Shown one piece after another: positions 44,404 to 55,185 of a stretch of DNA of 64,000 nucleotides. Source of the stretch: Barnesiella sp. WM24 (GTDB taxonomy: Bacteria > Bacteroidota > Bacteroidia > Bacteroidales > Muribaculaceae). The notes below the pieces were generated by a model. That model had not been told where the DNA came from. It was given only the letters and a program-made list of their open reading frames with translations, and did not search any database. Within the stretch, counting starts at the first letter, position 1, and each line of letters begins with the position of its first letter. Position numbers and translations under genes: made by a program. The stretch spans positions 62,001 through 126,000 of the forward strand of contig NZ_SPPC01000002.1 of assembly GCF_004570975.1 (NCBI RefSeq). Direction: 5' to 3'.

Positions 44404-47121
44404 ATGAACGACATGAATAATGCCATTGAAAGATTACTCACCGGCGTTTCGATTCTTTTACTTTCGGCAAACATATCTGCCATGTCACCTAAGAAGGTGA
44501 TAAAGATGACTTAGGAGTATTGCTATGAATTTCCGCAGGAGAAGGCCTACGTGATGACCGACAAGGCAAACTATATCGGGGGCGACACCATATGGTTTCG
44601 CGGTTTTGTACTCGACGCGGCATCGCATCAGCCGGTCAATGTAAGCCGTTATCTTTATGTGGAGTTGTGCGACCCTTTCGGCGATGTCGCCCAAAGGGTG
44701 ATGGTACGCGAAAAAGATGGCATATATTCGGGTTACCTGCCGCTTGACCTCGATATTGCCGACGGCGAATACCAGCTGTCGGCTTACACCAATTTTATGC
44801 GAAGCCAGCGTAATGACTATTTCCCGAAAAAATCGCTTCACATCAACAATCTGATGGCACTGAAAAATGAAATTAAAATTGACTGGAATTGCGATACACG
44901 AAAGCTTGCGCTTAATCTTATTGACCGCGCATCACAACAACCTGTCAAATATGAAAAGTTCACGCTTATCACTGATGGAGGCAAAGTGTTTACCCCACAG
45001 ATAAAATCGGGTGACATCACTGTGAAAATAACCCCAAAAGACCTGACTCACGGGTACATAAAGATCTCTTACGATGGTTACAATCAGTTTATAAAGCTGA
45101 ATGACAACGAAGGAGAAAACTACGACATTACGTTTCATCCTGAAGGGGGATATCTGATTCCGGGCAACGAATGTAATGTGGCATTCAAGGCGATTGGAAA
45201 AGACGGCTACGGTAAAGAGACTTCCGGTATTATCGTGGATACCCTTGACAATAAGGTAGCCAACTTCCAAACATTTCATGCAGGTATGGGCTCGACATCT
45301 TTTACCCCCGAGAAGGGACAGGTCTACACTGCCGTCAACAATGACGGCAGACGGTTTACTCTTCCTGCGCCTAACGAAACGGCAGCCGCAATTCATGTTG
45401 AACGTCTTGACAATGACACTCTGTTTATCGACCTGCTTGGTCAAGTGCCGCAGAATGGTCAGCTCGTGATTCAGCAACGAGGTATCGTGTTATGGTCCGA
45501 ACCGATAAACGGCAATTACTCTTTCAAGTTTGCCCCATCGGGTGCTCTCTCGGGGATAATGCAGATACTCCTTCTTGATAAAGACATGAACCTATGGAGC
45601 GAGAGACTCGTATTTATCGACAATGAAAGAGTAGCCCGTGCAACAGTATCAACTGATAGGGAAAGTTACGGAAACCGCAAGATTGTATGGGCTAAAGCGC
45701 AGATTGACACCCTCAAATTAAAAAAAGGTAATTTTGCGGTCAGTGTCACTGACCGTCACTCGGCAATAATCGACACCATGCAGTCTATAAAGACTCAACT
45801 TCTATTGTCATCGGACCTGAAAGGGCACATAGAGAATCCCGGATTTTATTTTTCATCAGCCGACAGTGCATTTAAAACACAGGCACTTGACAATCTTATG
45901 CTGACCCAAGGATGGCGACGTTATGATCTTCCGGCAGTTCTTAAAGGTCATAAATTGAGTCCGGAATTTCCTATTGAAAAAAGCATGTCAATATCCGGAG
46001 CTGTAAAAAGCCGTTGGCGTGAAAAGCCGCTGAAGGGAATCTCCCTTGCCATGATTTCACCTACTACAGGCTATGGCGACATTACTGTTTCAGATAAAGA
46101 CGGCAAATTTGAGTTTACTAACTTTGAATATCCCGACAGTGCTATATATTATATACAGGCGGTAAATACAAAAGGAGGATTTGAGGACAACATCGTACTT
46201 GACCAACCATCTTTCCCCGATATTCCTTATCTGGCGTCAGAACCACAACCTGAAGGAGCGGAGCACTTGATGGACAACCGCATGCGCGCTGAAATGAATC
46301 CGATACTGAAGAGCATACTTCTCTCGGAGGTCATTGTTACAGAAAACAAGCTTAAACGCTATAGCGTATGGTATGAAGCCGTGGCAAGAAGCCGATTTGA
46401 CCCGGACGCACCTGAGAATATTGTAGTCACCACGCTTGAAGACGCAATCAGAAATATTCACGGCATACGCATCGACAACAACGGCAACATCACTCACCGT
46501 GGCGGAGTCGTCGGGGTGTTTATTGATGGATTCCAAATTATATCGCAGGATAACCTGACAACGGGGAGCATCTTACCCAATGCCCCGATGCCTAAATTGA
46601 GGAAACAAACATCCAAAGGCACAACGCCCGGGATGAAGAATTCATCGGCAAACAATTGGGATTTTCCCCTACCGACTAATGCTACATCCAATATGCTGGA
46701 TGAAATCGAATTGATGTGTCCCTACTCTTCAATCGCAAGCATCTCGTTTCTTAATTCCGGAGAAGCTGTAGCACTTGGTCCGGGAGCAAGCAACGGAGCA
46801 TTGATGATACGCACAAGGGATGGCAACGGATTAAATGCAATAAACGAGCATAACCCGCATATCGCGATTGCGAAGCCGCTCGGCTATCAGAAAGCAGCGG
46901 AATTTTACTCGCCCAAATATGAGGTGACCGACCGTCCTGACGGCACAGACCTGCGCAGCACCGTCTACTGGAATCCCTGTGTGAGATTTGGCGATGACGG
47001 GAAAGCCGATTTCGAGTTTTTCACCACCGACAATCCCAACACATCATATACTATATTTATAGAAGGCATAACCGACGACGGCAGAATCATCACCGGATCA
47101 TCGCAAATAGAAATAAAATAA
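44404..47121 (+). CDS. Macroglobulin/TonB-plug-like surface protein, frame interrupted by an in-frame TAG
   Basis: From ATG 44404 the frame encodes a signal peptide (LLTGVSILLLSANISA) and 10 more residues, then meets TAG at 44512-44514. The same frame continues without break for 869 codons: EYCYEFPQEKAYVMTDKANYIGGDTIWFRGFVLD is the usual N-terminus of the mature protein in this family. Beta-sandwich MG2-like domains, a carboxypeptidase-regulatory-like segment (about 46.0-46.2 kb), a degenerate receptor-plug region (VTTLEDAIRNIHGIRID to NGALMIRTRDG) and a C-terminal YWNPCVRFGDDGKADFEFFTTD domain follow. A start at GTG 44551 or ATG 44554 would give 855-856 residues but no signal peptide. So this is either a one-base nonsense mutant, a readthrough product or a sequencing error. 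Confidence 0.75.
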
Positions 47122-47204
47122 CTTCAGGCGATTTTGTTCACCCGACATAATATGTTTTGTAACATATAGCAAAAAGTAGGATTTTTCGGAAATATTTAAT
47201 AATT

Positions 47205-47244
47205 TGCGATTCGTTAATTAACAGTTAACGAATCGCACTTTTTT
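47205..47244 (+). terminator. Hairpin and T-tract just upstream of the EF-G-like gene
   Basis: A perfect 13-bp stem (47205-47217 with 47225-47237), 7-base loop and a CTTTTTT tail form a typical intrinsic terminator. It lies 84 bases after the surface-protein stop and only 27 bases before the next ATG, so it either ends the upstream transcript or works as an attenuator in the leader of the next gene. Confidence 0.8.
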
Positions 47245-47270
47245 AATAACTCTAAAAACTCTCTAATAAC

Positions 47271-49427
47271 ATGAAGGTTTATCAAACTAACGAAATCAAG
47301 AACATCGCCTTGCTCGGTAGCAAAGGCTCGGGAAAAACCACACTCGCTGAAGCGATGCTTTACGAGTGTGGAGTTATAAAACGTCGCGGCAATGTAGAGT
47401 CAGGCAATACGGTCAGTGACTATTTCCCGGTGGAGAAAGAGTATGGTTACTCTGTGTTCTCTACCATTTTTTATGCCGAATTTCTGAACAAGAAGCTTAA
47501 CGTCATCGACTGCCCGGGTAGCGATGACTTCGTAGGCAACGCTATCACCGCACTCAACGTGACCGATACCGGAGTCATACTCATCGACTCGCAGTATGGT
47601 GTAGAGGTGGGCACACAAAACATCTTCCGCACAACCGCTTCACTCAAGAAGCCGGTAATCTTCGCCCTCAATCAGCTTGACGGCGAGAAAGCCGACTATG
47701 AAAATGTAATCGAGCAGATGACCGAAATCTTCGGTCCTAAAGTGACGCCCATCCAGTATCCGCTAAATGTGGGCGCCGGCTTCAACGCCATGATCGACGT
47801 GCTGCTCATGAAGAAATACTCCTGGGGACCCGACGGCGGAGTGCCCGTAATAGAGGAGATACCCGCCGAAGAGATGGAACGCGCTCAGGAACTCCACCAG
47901 AAACTCGTAGAGGCAGCCGCTGAAAATGACGAGACCCTTATGGAGAAATTCTTCGACCAGGGACATCTCACCGAAGATGAAATGCGCGAAGGCATACGTA
48001 AAGGACTTGTCGACCGCTCTATATTCCCGGTATTCTGCGTAAGCGCTCTCAAGGACATGGGAGTGCGCCGCATGATGGAATTCCTCGGCAACGTAGTGCC
48101 TTTCGTGGAAGATATGCCCGCACCGGTAGATACAGAAGGCGAAGAGGTAAAGCCCGACAGCAACGGCCCGCTGTCACTGTTCATGTTCAAGACAACGGTA
48201 GAGCCGCATATTGGTGAGGTAAGTTACTTCAAGGTGATGAGCGGCACGCTCACCCCCGGAGTCGACCTCAACAATGTTGACCGCGAGGCAAAGGAGCGTA
48301 TCGCGCAGATATTCTGTGTGTGCGGACAGATCAAGACTCCCGTCGACAAGCTTTGCGCAGGCGACATAGGCGCGACCGTGAAACTCAAAGACGCCCGCAC
48401 CGGCAACACCCTTGATGAAAAAGGTTGTGAATATCGCTTTGACTTCATCAAATATCCCGCACCAAAATATCAGCGTGCCATACGCCCGGTGACTGAAAGC
48501 GATGCTGAAAAGCTGAGTGAAATCCTTACCCGCATGCACGAAGAAGACCCGACATGGGTAATCGAGCAATCCAAGGAACTTAAACAGACCATCCTTTCAG
48601 GTCAGGGTGAATTCCATCTGCGCACATTGAAATGGCGTGTCGAAAACAACGATAAACTACCCATCGTATTTGACGAGCCTAAAATACCTTATCGCGAGAC
48701 TATCACCAAGGCGGCACGCGCCGATTATCGTCATAAGAAGCAATCGGGCGGCGCAGGACAGTTTGGCGAGGTTCATCTTATCATCGAGCCTTACACTGAA
48801 GGCATGCCAGCTCCCGACACCTACAAATTTGGCAGCCAGGAGTTCAAGATGAATGTGCGCGACACCCAGGAGATACCACTTGAATGGGGAGGCAAGCTGA
48901 TTGTCCACAACTGTATCGTAGGCGGCGCTATTGACGCCAGGTTCATACCGGCAATCGTGAAAGGATTGATGGACCGCATGGAACAGGGACCGCTCACCGG
49001 CTCTTATGCACGCGATGTAAGAGTGTGCATCTATGACGGCAAGATGCATCCGGTTGACTCTAATGAAATATCATTCCGACTCGCCGGTAGAAACGCCTTC
49101 AGCGAAGCGTTCCGCAATGCCAACCCGAAGATTCTTGAACCGGTCTATGACGTTGAGGTCATGGTTCCCGCCGATGTGATGGGCGACGTGATGAGCGATC
49201 TTCAAGGACGCCGCGCGGTAATCATGGGCATGTCAAGCGAAAACGGCTTTGAAAAGATTCAGGCACGTGTTCCGCTGAAAGAGATGTCATCCTACTCTAC
49301 CGCGTTAAGTTCGATAACCGGCGGACGGTCATCATTCACAATGAAATTCTCGGCATACGAGCTTGTTCCCGGTGATGTACAGGAAAAACTGCTCAAGGCA
49401 TATGCCGAAACCAACGCTGACGAATAA
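47271..49427 (+). CDS. EF-G paralogue (EF-G2 type) with altered GTPase motifs
   Basis: The 718-residue product has the five-domain layout of elongation factor G. G1 is intact (GSKGSGKTT, residues 16-24). G3 reads DCPGSDD (80-86) where EF-G has DTPGHVD, so the catalytic His is Ser. G4 reads NQLD (134-137) instead of NKMD, and switch I lacks the usual GITI Thr (EYGYSVFSTIF). Domain IV has FGEVHLIIEPY and GGAIDARFIPAIVKGL. This matches the second EF-G of Bacteroidetes, which in Bacteroides has been reported to support translocation without GTP hydrolysis. A canonical fusA is presumably elsewhere. It is transcribed alone, with a hairpin ahead of it and a terminator after. Confidence 0.88.
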   Translation: MKVYQTNEIKNIALLGSKGSGKTTLAEAMLYECGVIKRRGNVESGNTVSDYFPVEKEYGYSVFSTIFYAEFLNKKLNVIDCPGSDDFVGNAITALNVTDTGVILIDSQYGVEVGTQNIFRTTASLKKPVIFALNQLDGEKADYENVIEQMTEIFGPKVTPIQYPLNVGAGFNAMIDVLLMKKYSWGPDGGVPVIEEIPAEEMERAQELHQKLVEAAAENDETLMEKFFDQGHLTEDEMREGIRKGLVDRSIFPVFCVSALKDMGVRRMMEFLGNVVPFVEDMPAPVDTEGEEVKPDSNGPLSLFMFKTTVEPHIGEVSYFKVMSGTLTPGVDLNNVDREAKERIAQIFCVCGQIKTPVDKLCAGDIGATVKLKDARTGNTLDEKGCEYRFDFIKYPAPKYQRAIRPVTESDAEKLSEILTRMHEEDPTWVIEQSKELKQTILSGQGEFHLRTLKWRVENNDKLPIVFDEPKIPYRETITKAARADYRHKKQSGGAGQFGEVHLIIEPYTEGMPAPDTYKFGSQEFKMNVRDTQEIPLEWGGKLIVHNCIVGGAIDARFIPAIVKGLMDRMEQGPLTGSYARDVRVCIYDGKMHPVDSNEISFRLAGRNAFSEAFRNANPKILEPVYDVEVMVPADVMGDVMSDLQGRRAVIMGMSSENGFEKIQARVPLKEMSSYSTALSSITGGRSSFTMKFSAYELVPGDVQEKLLKAYAETNADE

Positions 49428-49451
49428 TTCCACGACACATACCCAAAACTA

Positions 49452-49481
49452 CGAAAGCCGCCCCAAAAGGAGCGGCTTTCG
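49452..49481. terminator. Terminator between the EF-G-like gene and glpF
   Basis: A perfect 10-bp GC-rich stem (49452-49461 with 49472-49481) with a 10-base loop lies between the convergent genes, 25 bases after the first and 22 bases from the end of the second. It is followed by CAATTCTTTAT on the plus strand; the T-run is weak. Confidence 0.75.
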
Positions 49482-49502
49482 CAATTCTTTATAAAACAGA
49501 AA

Positions 49503-50249
49503 TCACAGCATCGACTTTACGGCTGCATAGATTATAGCAGCCACCATTCCGCCTATGAGCGGGCCAAACACCGGTACCCAGCTGTAGCCCCAGTCACTCG
49601 ATCCCTTATCCCTGATAGGCAAAATCTGATGAGCAATACGCGGACCGAGGTCACGCGCGGGATTTATCGCATAGCCGGTAGTGCCGCCAAGCGACATTCC
49701 GATTACAACCACCAGCAGAGACACCGGCAACGCCCCGATAGAACCAAGCCCTACCTGGGAAGAATTGCTGTCGTCACCGATAAAGAGGATGACAAGCACC
49801 AGCACTAAAGTGCCCACAATCTCACACACGAGATTACGCCAGTGGTTACGGATAGCCGGAGCTGTCGCAAACACTCCGAGTTTCACCTCGCTGTCGTCGG
49901 TCGCATCGAAATGGTCTTTATAAAATATATAGACAAGCACGGCGCCGATAATGCCGCCGAGCATCTGGGACAAGACAAATGGCACCGTCCATGTCCACGG
50001 GAATTTCCCGGCTGCTGCAAGTCCTAACGTGACGGCGGGATTAAGGTGTGCCCCCGAGAAAGGGCCCGCGATAAACACGCCACACATCACGGCAAGACCC
50101 CATGCAAGGGTTACCACAATCCATCCGGCACCCTCGCCTTTGGACTTGCGCAGGCTGACACATGCACACACCCCGCAGCCAAGAAGAATCATCACCATAG
50201 TGCCGAGAAACTCAAACACACATTGCACTAATAACGAAGGAGGCTCCAT
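49503..50249 (-). CDS. glpF: Glycerol facilitator / aquaporin (MIP family)
   Basis: The 248-residue integral membrane protein has six helices and the two half-helix NPA motifs of the MIP family: SGAHLNPAVT (NPA about 70-72) and YAINPARDLGPR. The Asp after the second NPAR fits glycerol facilitators rather than water-specific aquaporins. It starts 5 bases after glpK, so the pair imports glycerol and phosphorylates it in one unit. No glycerol-3-phosphate dehydrogenase gene is seen next to them. Confidence 0.93.
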   Translation of the reverse strand: MEPPSLLVQCVFEFLGTMVMILLGCGVCACVSLRKSKGEGAGWIVVTLAWGLAVMCGVFIAGPFSGAHLNPAVTLGLAAAGKFPWTWTVPFVLSQMLGGIIGAVLVYIFYKDHFDATDDSEVKLGVFATAPAIRNHWRNLVCEIVGTLVLVLVILFIGDDSNSSQVGLGSIGALPVSLLVVVIGMSLGGTTGYAINPARDLGPRIAHQILPIRDKGSSDWGYSWVPVFGPLIGGMVAAIIYAAVKSML

Positions 50250-50254
50250 GACGT

Positions 50255-51754
50255 TTATAATTTATCAGGGTAAGCTGAAAGTACACGGTTGACAGCATCA
50301 TGCCATCCGGCAATCTCCCGCTCGACCTTTTCTGTATCACCACTCGGAGAAAACATTCTCTCTACCTGCCACTGGGCACGTATTTCATCTATGCTCTTCC
50401 AGTAACCGATGGCAAGACCGGCAAGATATGCCGCACCAAGCGCAGTGGTCTCGGTTATCTTAGGTCGCAGCACCTGTGTGTCAAGGATGTCGCTCTGGAA
50501 TTGCATCAAGAGGTCATTTCGCGATGCTCCGCCATCCACTTTCAGATTGGTTATGGGCAATCCGGAGTCACGTTGCATCGCCTTTACTATGTCGTAGGTC
50601 TGGTAAGCTATACCTTCAAGTGCGGCGCGCGCTATATGGGCGGTAGTCGTGCCACGGCTTATCCCTGAGATGGAACCGCGGGCATACTGGTCCCAATAAG
50701 GCGCCCCAAGTCCCGTCAAGGCAGGCACAAAATACACACCGTCAGTGTCGGGCACCGATGCAGCCAGAGCTTCCACATCGGCAGAACTGTCGATACACTT
50801 CAATCCGTCGCGCAGCCACTGCACGACAGAACCGCCGACAAATATCGACCCCTCCAGCGCATAAGTGACTTCACTGCCTATCTTCCATGCGATGGTAGTC
50901 AAAAGCTTATTCTGCGACTCAATAGGCACATTACCGCTGTTCATAAGCAGGAAGCAGCCGGTACCGTAAGTATTTTTCACTGCACCCGGCTCGACACACA
51001 TCTGCCCGAACAAAGCAGCCTGCTGGTCACCGGCAATACCGGAAATAGGCACTTTATGGGCGAAAAGTGTAGTTGTCGTATAGCCATATACCTCACTTGA
51101 TGATTTTACGGTCGGCATCATGGATTCAGGAATGTCAAAAAGTTCAAGCAGCTCCTTGTCCCATTGAAGTGTGTGTATATTGAATAGCATTGTCCTTGAC
51201 GCGTTGGTGACATCGGTCACATGCACCTCCCCTCGGGTAAGACGCCATATCAGCCAGCTGTCGACTGTGCCAAAACGCAATTTCCCCGCCTCGGCACGCG
51301 CCCTTGCCCCCGGCACATTGTCAAGAATCCATTTCACCTTGGTCCCGCTGAAATAAGCATCAAGTATAAGACCCGTCTTTTTACGGATCATCTCGACGAG
51401 ACCTTCATCCCTCAGCTTGTCGCAATAATCGGCTGTACGGCGGTCCTGCCACACGATAGCATTGTAGACAGGCAAATCAGTGTCCACGTCCCACACGATA
51501 GTGGTCTCACGCTGATTTGTGATACCTATAGCCGCGATGTTTTTACCATTGATATCAATCTTTGATATTGCCTCGGCTATGACTGACGCCTGCGACGCCC
51601 ATATCTGATGGGGGTCATGTTCCACCCACCCCGACTGGGGGAATATCTGTTCAAACTCCCGTTGGGCGACCGAGCATATAGTGCCGGTCTGATTGAAAAC
51701 TATCGCACGGGAACTGCTTGTCCCCTGGTCGAGCGATAAAATATACTGTTCCAT
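50255..51754 (-). CDS. glpK: Glycerol kinase
   Basis: GlpK phosphorylates glycerol to glycerol 3-phosphate, trapping it in the cell. The 499-residue product has [21 protein letters not shown] at the N-terminus (ATP phosphate loop), [38 protein letters not shown], and [21 protein letters not shown]. Length agrees with the family. It is the first gene of the glpK-glpF operon. The upstream region toward the tRNA gene holds no clear minus-strand promoter match. Confidence 0.95.
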   Translation of the reverse strand: MEQYILSLDQGTSSSRAIVFNQTGTICSVAQREFEQIFPQSGWVEHDPHQIWASQASVIAEAISKIDINGKNIAAIGITNQRETTIVWDVDTDLPVYNAIVWQDRRTADYCDKLRDEGLVEMIRKKTGLILDAYFSGTKVKWILDNVPGARARAEAGKLRFGTVDSWLIWRLTRGEVHVTDVTNASRTMLFNIHTLQWDKELLELFDIPESMMPTVKSSSEVYGYTTTTLFAHKVPISGIAGDQQAALFGQMCVEPGAVKNTYGTGCFLLMNSGNVPIESQNKLLTTIAWKIGSEVTYALEGSIFVGGSVVQWLRDGLKCIDSSADVEALAASVPDTDGVYFVPALTGLGAPYWDQYARGSISGISRGTTTAHIARAALEGIAYQTYDIVKAMQRDSGLPITNLKVDGGASRNDLLMQFQSDILDTQVLRPKITETTALGAAYLAGLAIGYWKSIDEIRAQWQVERMFSPSGDTEKVEREIAGWHDAVNRVLSAYPDKL

Positions 51755-51883
51755 AACGTATCTGTCGCCATAATCATTTATGGCTTGATTTAAAGTAAAA
51801 GATACATTATAAACAACACGGGAGAGTAATTTGTTGGAAATCCGATGATTTCAAAACTATTAAAAAAGTTTTTCGCAAAACAT

Positions 51884-51914
51884 TTTGCATATTCAAAAAT
51901 TATATCTACCTTTG
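51884..51914 (+). promoter_or_regulatory. Promoter of tRNA-Glu
   Basis: TTTG (51884-51887) and TACCTTTG (51907-51914) are separated by 19 bases. The tRNA begins 26 bases after the -7 box. Confidence 0.72.
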
Positions 51915-51939
51915 CACCGTTGAAACAACAATGACCCAT

Positions 51940-52011
51940 GGCGGATTCGTCTAACGGTTAGGACGCCAGTTTCTCACACTGGAAATAGGGGTTCGATTCC
52001 CCTATCCGCTA
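51940..52011 (+). tRNA. tRNA-Glu (anticodon CTC)
   Basis: The 72-base sequence folds as a cloverleaf. The 7-bp acceptor pairs 51940-51946 with 52004-52010 and has G-U at the first pair. The anticodon stem CCAGT/ACTGG (51966-51970, 51978-51982) holds the loop TTCTCAC with anticodon CTC at 51973-51975. The T arm AGGGG-TTCGATT-CCCCT precedes discriminator A at 52011. CCA is not encoded. It reads GAG codons. A promoter precedes it and a strong terminator follows. Confidence 0.93.
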
Positions 52012-52018
52012 CGACCTC

Positions 52019-52052
52019 AAGGATGTGAAAGATTCACATCCTTTTTCTTTTT
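52019..52052 (+). terminator. Intrinsic terminator after tRNA-Glu
   Basis: An 11-bp stem (52019-52029 with 52033-52043) and 3-base loop is followed by T-runs interrupted by one C. It begins 8 bases after the tRNA. Confidence 0.88.
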
Positions 52053-52076
52053 TAATAGACTCACGTGCAACTTGAT

Positions 52077-52107
52077 TTTGCGTTGCGATGCAAAATTAGT
52101 AACTTTG
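52077..52107 (+). promoter_or_regulatory. Promoter of rfbD-prfC
   Basis: TTTG (52077-52080) and TAACTTTG (52100-52107) are separated by 19 bases, a full Bacteroidetes match. The rfbD ATG follows 29 bases later. Confidence 0.75.
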
Positions 52108-52135
52108 CACTCTCTAAATCAAACGGGTTTACAGG

Positions 52136-53002
52136 ATGAAGATATTAGTCACAGGTTGCAACGGCCAGCTCGGTAAAGAAATGTATGCCATACTTGAAAA
52201 AGAGCTGCCGGGAAAGACAATCTATACAGATATTGAACAGCTCGACCTCACTGACGCCGAAGCGGTAAAGACCTTTGTCATCGGCAACGAGTTTTCCCAT
52301 ATAGTGAACTGCGCGGCATATACCGCAGTAGACCGCGCCGAAGAAGACAAGGCATTATGTTCCAGGATAAACGTAGACGCGGTGTGCAACATCGCCAACG
52401 CGGCAAGCGCCATCGGCGCGAAAGTGCTGCACGTCTCGACCGACTACGTGTTTGACGGAAAAGCTTTCCGCCCCTACCTCGAAAGCGACAAAGTAAATCC
52501 CATATCTCAATACGGGACAACCAAACGCCAAGGTGAAACCGCGCTTATCGCGCTTGCACCCGACAGCATAATAGTGCGCACGGCATGGCTCTACTCTCCC
52601 TACGGAAACAATTTTGTAAAAACAATGCTTCGCCTCGGAAAGGAACGCGACGAGCTGAAAGTGGTCGACGACCAGATAGGCTCGCCCACCTATGCAGCCG
52701 ACCTTGCATCGGCAATATACAAAATACTTGTCTCCCACCAATGGGTGCCGGGGATATATCACTTTACCAATTCCGGTGTAGCGTCATGGTATGACTTCAC
52801 CAATGCCATCCACCGCCTTGGCGGCATAAAAGGATGCACCGTGAGACCGATACCTACCGAAGACTACCCCACAGCGGCAGCAAGACCATTTTACAGCGTG
52901 CTCAATACCTCCAAGATAAAGGCGACATTCAACGTGGAGACCCCCTACTGGATGGACAGCCTTGAAAAATGCATTAATATACTCAAAAATTCAGAAAACT
53001 AA
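52136..53002 (+). CDS. rfbD: dTDP-4-dehydrorhamnose reductase
   Basis: RfbD reduces dTDP-4-dehydrorhamnose to dTDP-L-rhamnose, a surface-polysaccharide precursor. The 288-residue product has the Rossmann motif [14 protein letters not shown], the [16 protein letters not shown] segment, STDYVFDGK, and the catalytic Tyr-Lys in [27 protein letters not shown] and [13 protein letters not shown] follow. Length fits the family. It is first in a unit with prfC, which begins 14 bases after its stop. The other rml genes are not in the window. Confidence 0.93.
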   Translation: MKILVTGCNGQLGKEMYAILEKELPGKTIYTDIEQLDLTDAEAVKTFVIGNEFSHIVNCAAYTAVDRAEEDKALCSRINVDAVCNIANAASAIGAKVLHVSTDYVFDGKAFRPYLESDKVNPISQYGTTKRQGETALIALAPDSIIVRTAWLYSPYGNNFVKTMLRLGKERDELKVVDDQIGSPTYAADLASAIYKILVSHQWVPGIYHFTNSGVASWYDFTNAIHRLGGIKGCTVRPIPTEDYPTAAARPFYSVLNTSKIKATFNVETPYWMDSLEKCINILKNSEN

Positions 53003-53016
53003 AAAACTATATTGAC

Positions 53017-54597
53017 GTGGCAACACTTAACGACGAAATCAGCCGCAGGCGCACATTTGCCATCATCTCCCACCCCGACGCCGGTAAGACAACACTCACC
53101 GAGAAATTGCTTCTTTTCGGTGGAGCCATTCATGTGGCAGGCGCAGTAAAATCAAATAAAATAAAGAAGACCGCAACATCCGACTGGATGGAAATCGAGA
53201 AACAGCGCGGTATTTCGGTTGCCACCTCAGTTATGGGATTCAACTATGGCGATTACAAGATAAACATTCTCGACACTCCCGGTCACCAGGATTTTGCGGA
53301 AGACACCTACCGCACACTGACCGCCGTAGACAGCGTCATAATAGTTGTTGACGTGGCTAAGGGCGTTGAGCAGCAGACACGAAAACTGATGGAGGTGTGC
53401 CGCATGCGCAATACGCCTGTCATTATTTTTGTCAACAAGCTTGACCGTGAAGGACGTGACCCGTTTGAGATACTTGACGAGCTTGAGGCTGAATTGAAGA
53501 TTGCAGTGCGCCCGCTCTCATGGCCGATAAACATAGGCGCTAAATTCAAAGGCGTGTACAATATATATGAACACTCGCTTGACCTGTTTACACCCAGCAA
53601 GACTCAGGTGACAGAACGCGTGGAAATAGACTCTGTAGACGACCCGCGTATAGACGAGGCTGTAGGAGAAAAGGACGCGGCAAAACTCAGGGAGGACCTT
53701 GAGCTTATCGAAGGAGTGTATCCGGAACTGAATGTCGACGATTACCTCGCCGGCAAGGTGGCTCCGGTATTTTTCGGCTCCGCGCTTAACACATTCGGAG
53801 TAAAGGAGCTGCTTGACTGCTTTGTAAAGATTGCACCCGCACCGCGCCCTGTCACAGCCGAAGAGCGCACGGTCAACCCCGACGAGCCAAACTTTTCAGG
53901 CTTCGTGTTCAAGATACATGCCAACATGGACCCAAACCATCGCTCGTGTATCGCGTTTGTAAAAGTATGTTCAGGAAAATTTGAGCGCAACTATAACTAT
54001 AAGCACATCCGCTCCGGTAAAATGATGCGCTTTGCCGCACCCACCGCCTTCATGGCACAGAAAAAGAATATTGTCGACGAAGCGTTTCCGGGCGACATCG
54101 TAGGTATTCCCGATACCGGCAACTTCAAGATTGGCGACACTCTTACAGAAGGCGAAAACCTCCACTACAAAGGACTCCCGAGCTTCTCGCCCGAGATGTT
54201 TAAATACATCGAAAACACCGACCCCATGAAAGCCAAACAGCTTGAAAAAGGCATCCAGCAGCTCATGGACGAAGGTGTGGCACAGTTGTTCACCAACCAG
54301 TTCAACGGGCGAAAAATCATCGGCACCGTCGGTCAGCTGCAATTTGAGGTGATACAATACCGCCTGCTTCATGAATATGGCGCCACAGTAAGATGGGAGC
54401 CTCTTTCCCTCTACAAGGCATGCTGGATTGAAAGCGATGACCCCGAGGCTCTTGCCGCATTCAAGAAGCGCAAACACCAGTTCATGGCAATCGACCGCGA
54501 CGGCAGAGACGTATTTCTTGCCGACTCAAACTATGTGTTGCAGATGGCACAGAGTGACTTCCCCAAAATCCGGTTCCATTTCTCTTCAGAATTTTAG
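53017..54597 (+). CDS. prfC: Peptide chain release factor 3
   Basis: RF3 is the GTPase that recycles RF1 and RF2 from the ribosome. The 526-residue product has G1 [16 protein letters not shown]2 [12 protein letters not shown]3 DTPGHQDF and G4 NKLD, and lacks the EF-G domains IV and V, as RF3 should. The start is a GTG at 53017, giving [22 protein letters not shown]. It is co-transcribed with rfbD. Its stop codon overlaps that of the convergent coaE gene. Contrast this intact GTPase signature with the EF-G paralogue at 47.3 kb. Confidence 0.95.
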   Translation: MATLNDEISRRRTFAIISHPDAGKTTLTEKLLLFGGAIHVAGAVKSNKIKKTATSDWMEIEKQRGISVATSVMGFNYGDYKINILDTPGHQDFAEDTYRTLTAVDSVIIVVDVAKGVEQQTRKLMEVCRMRNTPVIIFVNKLDREGRDPFEILDELEAELKIAVRPLSWPINIGAKFKGVYNIYEHSLDLFTPSKTQVTERVEIDSVDDPRIDEAVGEKDAAKLREDLELIEGVYPELNVDDYLAGKVAPVFFGSALNTFGVKELLDCFVKIAPAPRPVTAEERTVNPDEPNFSGFVFKIHANMDPNHRSCIAFVKVCSGKFERNYNYKHIRSGKMMRFAAPTAFMAQKKNIVDEAFPGDIVGIPDTGNFKIGDTLTEGENLHYKGLPSFSPEMFKYIENTDPMKAKQLEKGIQQLMDEGVAQLFTNQFNGRKIIGTVGQLQFEVIQYRLLHEYGATVRWEPLSLYKACWIESDDPEALAAFKKRKHQFMAIDRDGRDVFLADSNYVLQMAQSDFPKIRFHFSSEF

Positions 54598-55172
54598 AGG
54601 AGGCGCAGTATCTGAGGCAACAAAGGGGCTATTTCATCGTTGACAATAGTCTTGACACAATGATGGGGGCGCATCGTGACATTACGCGATTGCGCCTCTA
54701 TTCGTTCCATCACCTGCCGGCGGGTCATGGCATTGCGCGACATGACGCGCTTTACACGCAGCTCAACAGGAGCGGTGACCTCCCACACTTCATCGACCAT
54801 GCTGTCGATACCGCTCTCGTAGACAATCGCGCTTTCCACCCACAGCGGACGCCCGGAGCGTGACGCCGCCCAACGCGCTATGTCGTCGCGCACAGCGGAG
54901 TGAACGATTCCATTGAGGCGGGAGAGCATAATTTCATCAGCAAACACTATCTCGGCAAGGCGCCGACGGTCAATGGACCGGTCATCAAGGATGACTTCAG
55001 CGGAAATCAGCTCAGCTATACGGCATTTCATTTCTTCGTCACGATCCATAAGCCGACGCGCCTCACGGTCACAGTCATATACCTCATGTCCCATGACACG
55101 CAATATCTGCGCCACCACTGATTTTCCGCTGCCTATTCCACCTGCGATTGCAATAAGTCCTGTCATTTCCAA
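54594..55172 (-). CDS. coaE: Dephospho-CoA kinase
   Basis: CoaE adds the 3'-phosphate in the last step of coenzyme A synthesis. The 192-residue product has the P-loop [20 protein letters not shown], then [15 protein letters not shown] and RLAEIVFAD. The [22 protein letters not shown] substrate region and an [20 protein letters not shown] lid are also present. It is last in the nusB-yajC-ybbR-coaE cluster and its stop overlaps that of prfC by 4 bases on the opposite strand. Confidence 0.93.
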   Translation of the reverse strand: MEMTGLIAIAGGIGSGKSVVAQILRVMGHEVYDCDREARRLMDRDEEMKCRIAELISAEVILDDRSIDRRRLAEIVFADEIMLSRLNGIVHSAVRDDIARWAASRSGRPLWVESAIVYESGIDSMVDEVWEVTAPVELRVKRVMSRNAMTRRQVMERIEAQSRNVTMRPHHCVKTIVNDEIAPLLPQILRLL

Positions 55173-55185
55173 CTACCTGTGATTA

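Noticed and set aside
47271-49427. Canonical elongation factor G (fusA)
   Set aside because: The catalytic His of G3 and the NKxD motif are replaced, and no rpsL/rpsG neighbours are present.
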